A stretch of 64,000 nucleotides of DNA from Nocardioides eburneiflavus (GTDB lineage: Bacteria > Actinomycetota > Actinomycetes > Propionibacteriales > Nocardioidaceae): contig NZ_SRRO01000001.1 of assembly GCF_004785795.1 (NCBI RefSeq), positions 1,922,001 to 1,986,000 on the forward strand, written 5' to 3'. Shown here piece after piece: positions 15,756-23,788 of this stretch (position 1 is its first letter; every line of letters starts with the position of its first letter). The position numbers and the translations under genes were made by a program. The notes below the pieces were generated by a model. The model ran no database searches. It had not been told where the DNA came from and worked only from the letters and a program-made list of their open reading frames with translations.

Positions 15756-18628
15756 CGGCCGGTCCTGGCGGTCTCGGCGATCGCTCGGGAGAGTGGCACG
15801 TGCTCGCCTGCGTCGGCTGCTGCCTTCTTGAGCAGGCGCGCTGCGAGGGTGCCTTGGCCATGACGCAGGGCGGCCTGGGCTGCGCGCCACCAGCAATATG
15901 CTGCGTCGTGGGGTCGGTGTAGGCGGTCCCAGCCGCGTGCCGCCGCCATCCACTGGTCGGCGGTGTCGGCCTGGTCACCTCTCGCCAGTTCCGCGTCGGC
16001 TGACCGTCGCCAGGGGCTGACGTCGGGGTCCTTGTTGCGAGCCAGCTGGGATCGCGCATAGAGGTCGCGCACGGTCACACGCGACGGGTCGTTCCTACCT
16101 GCGGACTCTGCCGCTGCTCGGGTGGCCGCGACGAGCGCCGACGCGACGACCCGGGCCGGGGCTGTGTCCACGACCGCATCGAGGTCTCGCAGCAGCCGGT
16201 CCAGCACGACCTCCGAGGTGCCGTTCAAGAAGTGCACGTGGGCGAGGGCGCTGACCTCCTCGAGGTCGACCTCGCCGTCCGCGACGATGTCGGGCAGCAA
16301 GGACTCGATGCGTGCGACTGCGAGCGCGGTCTCTCCGGACACCGCCTCCAGCTCGGCTCGGACGCTGTGCACGGGCCACCGGTCGGGATCCGGGGGCTCG
16401 TGGCTCTCGACACCGAGGAGTGCCGACGCGCCGCGGACGTCACCGGCCCTGAGGTGCGCGGTGGCGAGGTTCGCCCGCAGGATCAGGGCGAGGTTGTTGT
16501 CGATTCCCCAGGCCTCGGCGATCCCGAGACCCCACCGCCCCGCGCGCTCGACGTCGTCGACCGTGCCGCCGTTGAGGAGATGCAGGTCGGTGAGCATCAC
16601 GCACTGCCGCACGTCGCCCGGGGGATCGGCGCCTTCCGGCACCAGGTCCCGTCCTCGCGCGAGCAGGGCCGTCGCCTGATCGAGGTGACCGTCCGCGCCC
16701 TCGTGCCAGGCGAGGGTGCTGAGGGCATATCGAGCGGACCGGGCGTCACCCAGCTGGGTTGCCGCCGCAGCGCCCTCGCGGGCCAGGTCGTGCGCCTGTC
16801 GATAGTCTCCCAGCGACATCAGCAGCCACCGCTTGTGACTGATGGCGTGGACCAGACCGCTGCTGGGCGGCAGGCCGCGGTACAGATCGAGCGCCTGCTC
16901 GATCAGCGTCATGCCGACTGTCAGCCCGTCACGATCACTGCGGTACTTGGCGGCCCGACGCACGACCTCCGCCCGTGTCGCGGCGTCGAGGCCGGCGAGC
17001 ATGCCCTCGGTGACCTCGCTCAGCTCGGCAGCTCGGTGCCACTGGAGTGACTCGTCCAACGCGTCGATGGCGGCGAGGTAGGCATGAGCACGCGTCATCG
17101 GCGGATCGCCGACCAGCGTGTCGTCGCTCGGCCAGAGGTCGAGTGCGCGGCACCAGTGCTCGGCCTCCTGCGCCCAGTCAAAGGCCAGGGCCGAGCCCGT
17201 CGCGGCCCGCAGTCGCCACTCGAGCTCGCGCTCCCGGTCCCCCGCGCCCTTCCAGTGACTGGCGATCTCTGCCGCCCGCGCGTGGACAGCAGCACCGAGA
17301 ACTGTGGCCAGACGCTCGTGCTGGTCGGCGGCCTCGCCCGGCACCAGGCGTCGACGCACGGCGTGAGCCAGCAGCGGGTGCCGCAGCTGGGCTGATCCAC
17401 GAGCCGGATCGACGTCGATCAGCAAGCGGTCCCGGAGCGCGTGGAGAGTGCCAGTGAGGGCTTCGCCATCGAGCCCGGTCGAGGCTGCAAGATCCTCGGG
17501 GGCCAGTGACCGGTCCGCTACGCCGAGTGCACGCACCACCCGCCACGCGTCCTGGTCAAGTCCGTCGAGACGCGCGTCGAGGACGTCGTCCAGCAGCGCG
17601 GGCGCGTGGGAGTCCTGGGTCGCCAGCTGTTCGGTGAAGAACGGGTGTCCGAGGGTGCGGTCGAAGATCCCGTCCATCGCCGCCTCGTCGGAGTGACCCA
17701 GCAGGCGGAGCTGCTCGGCGGTCTCCGCCCTCGTCAGCGGGCCGAGAGCCAGCACGGACACCTCCCCGCTGCGCCGCAGCCGTCGGTGCCACTGCCGTGA
17801 GCTCTCGGGCACATCCGGGTCGTCGCGCCGCCACGTGAGCACGGCGGGCAGTGGTGGACGTCGCACCAGCAGGGTCTCAATCAGGTCGAGGGTGGCGCCG
17901 TCGGCCCAGTGCAGGTCCTCGAGGACGAACGCGATGCGACCCGTTCCCCCAAGTGACAGCAGTGCCAGACCGACGGCGCTGTAGAGGCGCTGACGGGTCC
18001 ATGGGTCCTCGTGGCCCGAGGGGTCGGAGACGTCCTCCAGCTCAGGCACGAGGCGAGCCAGGGACGTCGTCACGAAGGCCGGGCACGACGCCAGCGCGCT
18101 GGTGATCAGTTCTCGGTCGTGCTCGTGGATCGCCCGCAGCAGGTCGGCGATAGGCAGCAAGGGGACCTCCACCGACAGCGGGAGGCAGGCGCCCACGGCG
18201 ACGAACGGTGTGCTGGCTGCGGCCGCAGCGTCGACGAGCGTGGTCTTGCCGATGCCGGCCTCGCCGGTGACGAGGAGCAGGCCGGTTCCGGTCTCGAGGT
18301 GGCGGCGTACGGCCTCCAGCTCGGCGTGGCGGCCGGCGATCCGTGGCGCAGGAGCGGGTGCACCGCCGTCGGTGGGGGTGGAAGCGGCGAGCCACAGCTG
18401 GTGGAAGAGTGTCGTGTCCCCCTCCATCGCCTCGACGAGGAGCTCGAGGGTGCCCCACGACGGGAGCGCGGGCTGGGAGAACGTCTTGGAGACGGTGGTG
18501 TGCGAGACCCCGGTCTCCTTGGCGAGGGCGCGGAGCGACGGCCAGCCGGCGCGGTGGTGGAGGTCGTGGAGGGCGTCGTTGAGCACTCGGGTCGGTCCCG
18601 TCAGAGCGGGTCGTGGCAGTGCACTCAT
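15752..18628 (-). CDS. HTH-STAND ATPase-helical repeat protein, array copy D (first gene of operon)
   Basis: 958 residues, promoter-proximal member. The ATG at 18628 has a GGAGG five bases upstream, the only strong ribosome-binding site in the array, and aligns with the starts of the other copies. The first ~20 residues differ from A-C (MSALPRPALTGPTRVLNDAL), then the common HTH resumes. Walker A GEAGIGKT, Walker B FVLEDLHWAD and the typical C-terminal YCWWRAAQAALRHGQGT are present. There is no LuxR HTH at the C-terminus. The upstream region carries three GTCAACC repeats that could be its operator. Confidence 0.8.
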   Translation of the reverse strand: MSALPRPALTGPTRVLNDALHDLHHRAGWPSLRALAKETGVSHTTVSKTFSQPALPSWGTLELLVEAMEGDTTLFHQLWLAASTPTDGGAPAPAPRIAGRHAELEAVRRHLETGTGLLLVTGEAGIGKTTLVDAAAAASTPFVAVGACLPLSVEVPLLPIADLLRAIHEHDRELITSALASCPAFVTTSLARLVPELEDVSDPSGHEDPWTRQRLYSAVGLALLSLGGTGRIAFVLEDLHWADGATLDLIETLLVRRPPLPAVLTWRRDDPDVPESSRQWHRRLRRSGEVSVLALGPLTRAETAEQLRLLGHSDEAAMDGIFDRTLGHPFFTEQLATQDSHAPALLDDVLDARLDGLDQDAWRVVRALGVADRSLAPEDLAASTGLDGEALTGTLHALRDRLLIDVDPARGSAQLRHPLLAHAVRRRLVPGEAADQHERLATVLGAAVHARAAEIASHWKGAGDRERELEWRLRAATGSALAFDWAQEAEHWCRALDLWPSDDTLVGDPPMTRAHAYLAAIDALDESLQWHRAAELSEVTEGMLAGLDAATRAEVVRRAAKYRSDRDGLTVGMTLIEQALDLYRGLPPSSGLVHAISHKRWLLMSLGDYRQAHDLAREGAAAATQLGDARSARYALSTLAWHEGADGHLDQATALLARGRDLVPEGADPPGDVRQCVMLTDLHLLNGGTVDDVERAGRWGLGIAEAWGIDNNLALILRANLATAHLRAGDVRGASALLGVESHEPPDPDRWPVHSVRAELEAVSGETALAVARIESLLPDIVADGEVDLEEVSALAHVHFLNGTSEVVLDRLLRDLDAVVDTAPARVVASALVAATRAAAESAGRNDPSRVTVRDLYARSQLARNKDPDVSPWRRSADAELARGDQADTADQWMAAARGWDRLHRPHDAAYCWWRAAQAALRHGQGTLAARLLKKAAADAGEHVPLSRAIAETARTGR

Positions 18629-18703
18629 GGGGTCCTCCATCACCCACGTACAGGTCGAGGATCCTCTCGCTGCGGTGCTCGGGCAACCCGATAAGTGGGC
18701 AGC

Positions 18704-18731
18704 TGTCAACCTTCGTCAACCCTCGTCAACC
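18704..18731 (-). promoter_or_regulatory. Three phased GTCAACC repeats upstream of the array
   Basis: GTCAACC occurs at 18705-18711, 18715-18721 and 18725-18731, an exact 10-bp period that places all copies on one DNA face. On the minus strand the units read GGTTGAC, so they also provide TTGAC -35-like boxes for the array. Placement between two divergent genes suggests an operator, possibly for the array's own HTH domains. A binding site is inferred; the repeat itself is directly visible. Confidence 0.6.
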
Positions 18732-18803
18732 GCCTGTCCGGCGGGCCGACTGTGGAGCTCCTGACAAGGACGGGCGCACCGCCCGCAGACCGAGGAGACC
18801 ACC

Positions 18804-19190
18804 ATGAACACGAACACCCGCACCAGGATCGCCCGCACCGCCGCGTTCGCCGTCGCCGCGAGCATCACCGCTGTCACCACGACGGCCGTCGCCCCGCCGA
18901 CGACCGCCTCCGCCCCCGACGAGGGGCGTCCCTGCTTCATCGTCCAGCCGCGGTGGAACACCGCCGTCGACGGTCCCGTCCCGACCTGCGCCACCCCGGC
19001 GTGGCAGGGGACCGGTACCCACCGCGAGGAGGCGCCCGCAGTGGCCACCATCGCCGACTGCGTGGACCCCACCCACCGGCCCGTCGTGAAGACCTGTCCG
19101 TACCCCATCAAGTCCGGGGACCGGTTCACGGAGTACTTCGAGACCGAGGACGTCGTGGTCGAGGACGGCCGCGTGCGGATCCGGCCCTGA
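18804..19190 (+). CDS. Small exported cysteine-containing protein, unknown function
   Basis: 128 residues. A basic N-terminus (TRTRIARTA) and an Ala/Val/Thr-rich hydrophobic segment ending near ASA give a Sec signal peptide with cleavage around residue 37. The mature part of about 90 residues has four cysteines (RPCFIV, VPTCATP, ADCVDP, KTCPYP), enough for two disulfides. The ATG has GAGGAG seven bases upstream. It is divergent from the HTH-STAND array and shares its control region. I do not recognise the family. Coding is supported by the signal peptide, the ribosome-binding site and codon positions. Confidence 0.7.
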   Translation: MNTNTRTRIARTAAFAVAASITAVTTTAVAPPTTASAPDEGRPCFIVQPRWNTAVDGPVPTCATPAWQGTGTHREEAPAVATIADCVDPTHRPVVKTCPYPIKSGDRFTEYFETEDVVVEDGRVRIRP

Positions 19191-19223
19191 CGCTCGTCAT
19201 GGTCGTGCGGGCGGCGCGATCGC

Positions 19224-19229
19224 TAGGCT
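19224..19229 (+). promoter_or_regulatory. -10 box TAGGCT for a leaderless start
   Basis: TAGGCT ends six bases before the ATG at 19236, so transcription would start at or next to the start codon. No Shine-Dalgarno sequence is present. Confidence 0.5.
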
Positions 19230-19235
19230 CCTCCC

Positions 19236-19889
19236 ATGGGGGAGATCGAGAACCGCCCGCATGACCCGTCGCAGATGCGCATCTCCGACGCCGACCGGCA
19301 GCGCGTCGCCGACGTGCTGCGCGACGCCGCCGGAGAGGGCCGCCTCGACCTCGACGAGCTCGAGGAGCGGCTCGAGCTGACCTTCCGGGCCAAGACCTAC
19401 GGCGAGCTGGTGCCCATCACGCTCGACCTCCAGGCGACCGGCCCCGTGCCGCACCCGCACCCGGGTGCGGCGCCGGTGCGACATACGCCGTCGTCTGTGC
19501 CCGCGGTCGGCCACAACTCGTCGGTCGCGATCATGAGCGAGTGCAAGCGGCAGGGCGTGTGGTCCGTGCCCGAGCACCACAGCGCGTTCGCGATGATGGG
19601 CGGGGTGGTCATCGACCTCCGGCAGGCGCAGCTCTCCGCCCACGAGACGCTCATCAACGCCAGCGCGGTCATGGGCGAGGTCAAGGTGATCGTGCCCGCC
19701 GACATGCACGTCGTGATGGACGGCACCCCGATCATGGGCGAGTACAGCCAGGCCAAGGACAAGGTCGCCGCCGACATCGGCCCGGGCTCACCCGTCGTGC
19801 GGATCCGCGGGATGGCGCTGATGGGCTCCGTGACCGTGCAGCGACAGCCTGCGCCCGGCACCCCGAAGAAGTACCTCGGGACCTACTGA
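19236..19889 (+). CDS. DUF1707 and LiaF-like C-terminal domain protein
   Basis: 217 residues. The N-terminal DUF1707 signature covers about residues 14-65 (MRISDADRQRVADVLRDA ... LDELEERL ... KTYGEL). After a Pro/His-rich linker, residues about 95-205 show the repeated AMMGG / AVMGEVKV / ALMGSV pattern of LiaF/DUF2154-like beta-helical domains linked to cell-wall stress responses. No membrane segment is visible, so it is probably cytoplasmic. Likely leaderless from TAGGCT. It ends just before a convergent glucosidase gene. Confidence 0.85.
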   Translation: MGEIENRPHDPSQMRISDADRQRVADVLRDAAGEGRLDLDELEERLELTFRAKTYGELVPITLDLQATGPVPHPHPGAAPVRHTPSSVPAVGHNSSVAIMSECKRQGVWSVPEHHSAFAMMGGVVIDLRQAQLSAHETLINASAVMGEVKVIVPADMHVVMDGTPIMGEYSQAKDKVAADIGPGSPVVRIRGMALMGSVTVQRQPAPGTPKKYLGTY

Positions 19890-19901
19890 CCCGCTACGGG
19901 C

Positions 19902-21626
19902 TCACCGGGTGCGCCGCAGCACCACCGCCTGCCACGGCTCGAGCCGCCCGGTGCGCGGGTCGTCGCTCCCGCCCCGGACGTTGTCGAGCAGCACCTCGGC
20001 CTCCGACCATCCGGTGAGGTCGAGGTCCGCACGGATCGGGTCGGCGCCGAAGTTGGCCAGCACCAGCAGCTCCTCGTCGTCGAGCGCTCGGGTGAAGGCA
20101 TAGACGCGCTCGTCCTGGGGCAGCAGCATCGTGAAGTCACCGAGCGCGACGACCGGCACCTCGTGGCGCAGCCGCACCAGGCGCCGGTAGTGGTGGAGCA
20201 CCGAGTCCTCGTCGGTGGTCGCCGCCTCGGCGTTGACCTCCACGTGGTTCGGGTTCACCGCCAGCCACGGGCGTCCGGTGGTGAAACCGCCGTGGGGCGA
20301 CGCGTCCCACTGCATCGGCGTACGGGCGTTGTCCCGGCCGCGTGAGCGGAGCGACGCCAGGACGTCGTCGGGGTCGGCGCCGAGGCCCACGGCCTGCTCG
20401 TGGTGGTTGAGCGACTCGATGTCCTGGAAGTCCTCGATGCCGCCGAACGGGTGGTTCGTCATCCCGAGCTCCTCGCCCTGGTAGACGTACGGCGTGCCGC
20501 GGTGCAGGTGCAGGACGGTGCCGAGCAGCTTGGCCGAGCGCTCGCGCCACTGCCCGTCGTCGCCGAAGCGGGAGACCGCGCGCGGCTGGTCGTGGTTGTT
20601 CCAGTAGAGCGAGTTCCACCCGACGTCGGCCAACCCGGTCTGCCAGCGGCCGAGCACGGTCTTGAGCGCCACCAGGTCGAAGGGCAGCAGGTCCCACTTG
20701 GTGCGGGCGTGGTCGACGCCCATGTGCTCGAAGGTGAAGACCATGTCGACCTCTGCGCGGATGGGGTCGGTGAAGAGCAGCGCCTCCTCCACCGTCACGC
20801 CGGGCATCTCGCCGACGGTCAGGACCTTCCGGTCGCGTCCGGCCAGGACCTCGCGGTGCATCTCGGCGAGGAACTCGTGGATGCGCGGGCCGTTCATCAC
20901 GTGGGGCGTGCCGTCACCCAGGACGCCGGCGTGGACGATGCCGTCGGGGAGGGAGGTGTCCTTGGAGATCAGGTTGATGACGTCCATCCGGAACCCGTCG
21001 ACACCGCGGTCGAGCCACCAGCGCATCATCGCGTACACCGCCTCGCGGACCTCGGGGTTCTCCCAGTTGAGGTCGGGCTGCTTGCGGGAGAAGAGGTGGA
21101 GGTAGTACTCACCGCTCGCCGCGTCGAGCTCCCACGTCGACCCGGAGAAGAAGCTCTCCCAGTTGGTCGGCTCGGCGCCCGGGTCGCCGGCCGCCATGCC
21201 TGCGCGGGGCGGGCGCCACCAGTACCAGTCGCGCTTCGGGTCGTCGAGGGAGGACCGCGAGGCGACGAACCAGGGGTGCTCGTCGCTGGTGTGGTTGACG
21301 ACGAGGTCCATCATCAGCCCCATGCCTCGCTCGTGGAGCGCGGCGACGAGCTCGTCGAGGTCGTCGAGGGTGCCGAAGGCGGGGTCGACGTCCTGGTAGT
21401 CGCTGATGTCGTAGCCGGCGTCGTCCTGCGGTGAGGGATAGATCGGCGACAGCCACACCACGTCGACGCCCAGCAGCTCGAGGTGGTCGAGGCGGCCAAT
21501 GAGCCCGCGCAGGTCGCCGATCCCGTCGCCGTCGGAGTCGGCGAAGCTGCGCGGGTAGACCTGGTAGACGACCGCGGTGCGCCACCAGTCCTCGTCCGTG
21601 CGAGTCGCGTCGGTGGGTGAGGTCAT
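19902..21626 (-). CDS. GH13 alpha-glucosidase (oligo-1,6-glucosidase type)
   Basis: 574 residues. An alpha-amylase-family barrel with VYQVYPRSFADSDGDGIGDL near the N-terminus, as in alpha-glucosidases and oligo-1,6-glucosidases. The nucleophile is D215 in DGFRMD, the acid/base E273 in VGEMPG and the transition-state stabiliser D346 in NNHDQP. A C-terminal beta domain follows. The enzyme removes terminal alpha-glucose from oligosaccharides in the cytoplasm. The ATG overlaps the GH36 stop (ATGA). Last gene of the first sugar operon. Confidence 0.92.
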   Translation of the reverse strand: MTSPTDATRTDEDWWRTAVVYQVYPRSFADSDGDGIGDLRGLIGRLDHLELLGVDVVWLSPIYPSPQDDAGYDISDYQDVDPAFGTLDDLDELVAALHERGMGLMMDLVVNHTSDEHPWFVASRSSLDDPKRDWYWWRPPRAGMAAGDPGAEPTNWESFFSGSTWELDAASGEYYLHLFSRKQPDLNWENPEVREAVYAMMRWWLDRGVDGFRMDVINLISKDTSLPDGIVHAGVLGDGTPHVMNGPRIHEFLAEMHREVLAGRDRKVLTVGEMPGVTVEEALLFTDPIRAEVDMVFTFEHMGVDHARTKWDLLPFDLVALKTVLGRWQTGLADVGWNSLYWNNHDQPRAVSRFGDDGQWRERSAKLLGTVLHLHRGTPYVYQGEELGMTNHPFGGIEDFQDIESLNHHEQAVGLGADPDDVLASLRSRGRDNARTPMQWDASPHGGFTTGRPWLAVNPNHVEVNAEAATTDEDSVLHHYRRLVRLRHEVPVVALGDFTMLLPQDERVYAFTRALDDEELLVLANFGADPIRADLDLTGWSEAEVLLDNVRGGSDDPRTGRLEPWQAVVLRRTR

Positions 21627-23788
21627 GTGCGCTCCAGGTGGACGAGGGTCACGGTCTCGGGCCGTCGGCGCGGGATCCAGTAGCCGCGCGTGCCCAGCAC
21701 AGCACCCCGCACCCCGGTGCCGTCGGTCGGGCCGGGCTGCGGCAGGGCGACGGACCTGCTGACCGCGCGATGGTCGACGGGACCGACCCAGGCCAGGTCG
21801 TACGCCGCGTCGGCGACGAGGCCGGGCACCCGCACCACCGTGCCCCGGTTGCTCGCGGACTCGTCGAGCTGGACGTGCGCGAGCAGGGCCTCGCCGCCGT
21901 CGACGGCCACCACGCCGTGGAGCAGCACGGCGGGGTCGGCCGACTCCGGGCGCACCACGCGGCCGGAGTGCAGCAGCGGGCGGAAGCGCTTGTGGAGCCC
22001 CACCCAGCCTGCCAGCGCGTCGAGCTCGTCCTCGGCCGCGGTGCTGAGGTCCCACTCGACGCCGAAGGCGCCGAACAGCGCCGTCGCCGAGCGGAAGTCG
22101 AGGGTGAAGCGTCGCCCGGACTGGTGCGCGACCGGTGCGCTGACGTGGGCGCCGAGATACTCCGGCGCCACCAGCTGCGTCGTCCAGCGCTGGATGTGCT
22201 GGCGCGCCAGGGCGTCGGTCATGTCGGAGGTCCACACGCGCTGGGTGCGCTCGATGACGCCGAGGTCGATGCGGCCGCCGCCGGAGGCGCACGACTCCCA
22301 GTCGATGCCGGGGTGCAGCTCGCGCAGCGAGTCGAGGAGGCGGTAGAAGGCGAAGGTCTGCGCGCGCACGGCCGCGGCGCCGCTGCGGACGCCCGAGCCG
22401 GCTTCGAGGAGCTCGCGGTTGTGGTCCCACTTGACGTAGTCGACGGGCGCCGACGACAGCACCGCGTGCACCCGGTCGTGCACGTGCTGCCAGACCTCCT
22501 CGCGCGACAGGTCGAGGACGAGCTGGTGGCGGTGCAGCTGCGGCACCCGGTCGCCCGTCGAGAGGATCCAGTCGGGGTGGGCGCGATAGAGCTCCGAGTC
22601 GGGGTTGACCATCTCGGGCTCGAACCACAACCCGAACTGCATCCCGAGCCCGCGCACGTGGTCGGCGATCGGCGTCAGCCCCTCGGGCCAGACGTCGGGG
22701 TCGACCCACCAGTCACCGAGTCCGGCGGTGTCGTCGCGCCGGCCGTGGAACCAGCCGTCGTCGAGCACGAAGCGCTCGATCCCGACCCGCGCGGCCCGGT
22801 CGGCGATCTCGTGCAGGCGCGCGAGGTCGTGGTCGAACCACACGGCCTCCCAGACGTTGAGCACGACGGGCTGGTGGTCGGGGTGCGCGGGAAGGGACCG
22901 CTCGTAGGTGTGGAACGCCGCCGCCAGTCCGTCGAGGCCGTCGTCCGAGGCGCCGAAGACGACCCACGGGGACGTGTACGCCTCGCCCTGCGCCAGCACG
23001 ACCTCGCCCGGCTGGAGCAGCTCGCCCCCGCCGAGGGTGGTGCCGAGGTCGGGCGAGCGCTCGACCCGGAAGCAGCTGTTGCCGCTCCACGCGACGTGGA
23101 CCCCGAGCACCGTGCCGGTGCGGGTGTCGAACCCGCGCGAGCCGAGCACGGCGACCGTCGCGCCGCCCAGGCCCGGTCGTCCCTCCCGGCCCTCGCGCAG
23201 CCACAGCCCGTCGGTGACCTCGTGGCGCTGCGGCGTGCGCTCGCCCTCGTGGCGCCCGGTGAAGTCGAGCAGCTCGACCAGGTCGTCGGGGGCCGGGAGC
23301 ACGACCTCGAGCCCCGTCAGCACGTAGCTGCCCGGGCCCGTGCTGCGTACGGTGTGCCGCCCGCGCAGCAGCCCGCCGGGCAGCGCCTCGAGCTCGGTGG
23401 TGAGGCCGAGCCCGGCGGCGTCGTCGGCGGCCGTCACGACCAGTCGCTGGTCGGTCTGCTCCACGTCGTCGAGGAGGAAGCGCGTGGACCATGCCGCGTC
23501 GGAGCCCGGGGCGGCCGTACGGTGCCCGCGCAGGTGCGGGCGGGTGAAGAGCTCGTGGGCGTGCTCGCCCAGCAGGGGGACCCCGGGCCCGCGGAAGGTG
23601 GACGGATAGCCGCTCGGCCCGACCTCGTCGGGCGCGGCGACGCCGGCCCACAGGATCCGGGGCAGCATCTCGCCCCGTGCGTCGGACGGGAGGTCCAGCT
23701 CGAGGGTGAGCCGTGGCTCGGTCGAGGGACCGGGGGCAGGGAAGAGCATGGAGGTGCTGCTGCTCCTGTCGGGCACGGGGTCGGTCAC
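21623..23788 (-). CDS. GH36 alpha-galactosidase
   Basis: 721 residues, normal length for bacterial GH36. An N-terminal beta-sandwich precedes the barrel with VLDDGWFHGRR, the nucleophile D455 in YVKWD, CASGGGR, and the acid/base D522 in WTSDMTDAL. No signal peptide, so it acts in the cytoplasm on imported sugars, releasing galactose from melibiose, raffinose or stachyose. It sits between two GH13 genes with ATGA overlaps on both sides. Released galactose could feed galactokinase at 37792. Substrate range beyond alpha-galactosides is not decided. Confidence 0.93.
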   Translation of the reverse strand: MTDPVPDRSSSTSMLFPAPGPSTEPRLTLELDLPSDARGEMLPRILWAGVAAPDEVGPSGYPSTFRGPGVPLLGEHAHELFTRPHLRGHRTAAPGSDAAWSTRFLLDDVEQTDQRLVVTAADDAAGLGLTTELEALPGGLLRGRHTVRSTGPGSYVLTGLEVVLPAPDDLVELLDFTGRHEGERTPQRHEVTDGLWLREGREGRPGLGGATVAVLGSRGFDTRTGTVLGVHVAWSGNSCFRVERSPDLGTTLGGGELLQPGEVVLAQGEAYTSPWVVFGASDDGLDGLAAAFHTYERSLPAHPDHQPVVLNVWEAVWFDHDLARLHEIADRAARVGIERFVLDDGWFHGRRDDTAGLGDWWVDPDVWPEGLTPIADHVRGLGMQFGLWFEPEMVNPDSELYRAHPDWILSTGDRVPQLHRHQLVLDLSREEVWQHVHDRVHAVLSSAPVDYVKWDHNRELLEAGSGVRSGAAAVRAQTFAFYRLLDSLRELHPGIDWESCASGGGRIDLGVIERTQRVWTSDMTDALARQHIQRWTTQLVAPEYLGAHVSAPVAHQSGRRFTLDFRSATALFGAFGVEWDLSTAAEDELDALAGWVGLHKRFRPLLHSGRVVRPESADPAVLLHGVVAVDGGEALLAHVQLDESASNRGTVVRVPGLVADAAYDLAWVGPVDHRAVSRSVALPQPGPTDGTGVRGAVLGTRGYWIPRRRPETVTLVHLERT

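Noticed and set aside
9973..16059. Single 2028-residue open frame spanning array copies B and C
   Set aside because: The frame of copy B stays open upstream by chance, but the protein start is fixed at 12867 by identity with copies A, C and D and by the ATGA junction.
7094..18628. Complete antiphage defence island
   Set aside because: STAND ATPases suggest it, but no nuclease, TIR, protease or membrane effector domain and no neighbouring defence gene is visible, so I keep only the regulator interpretation.
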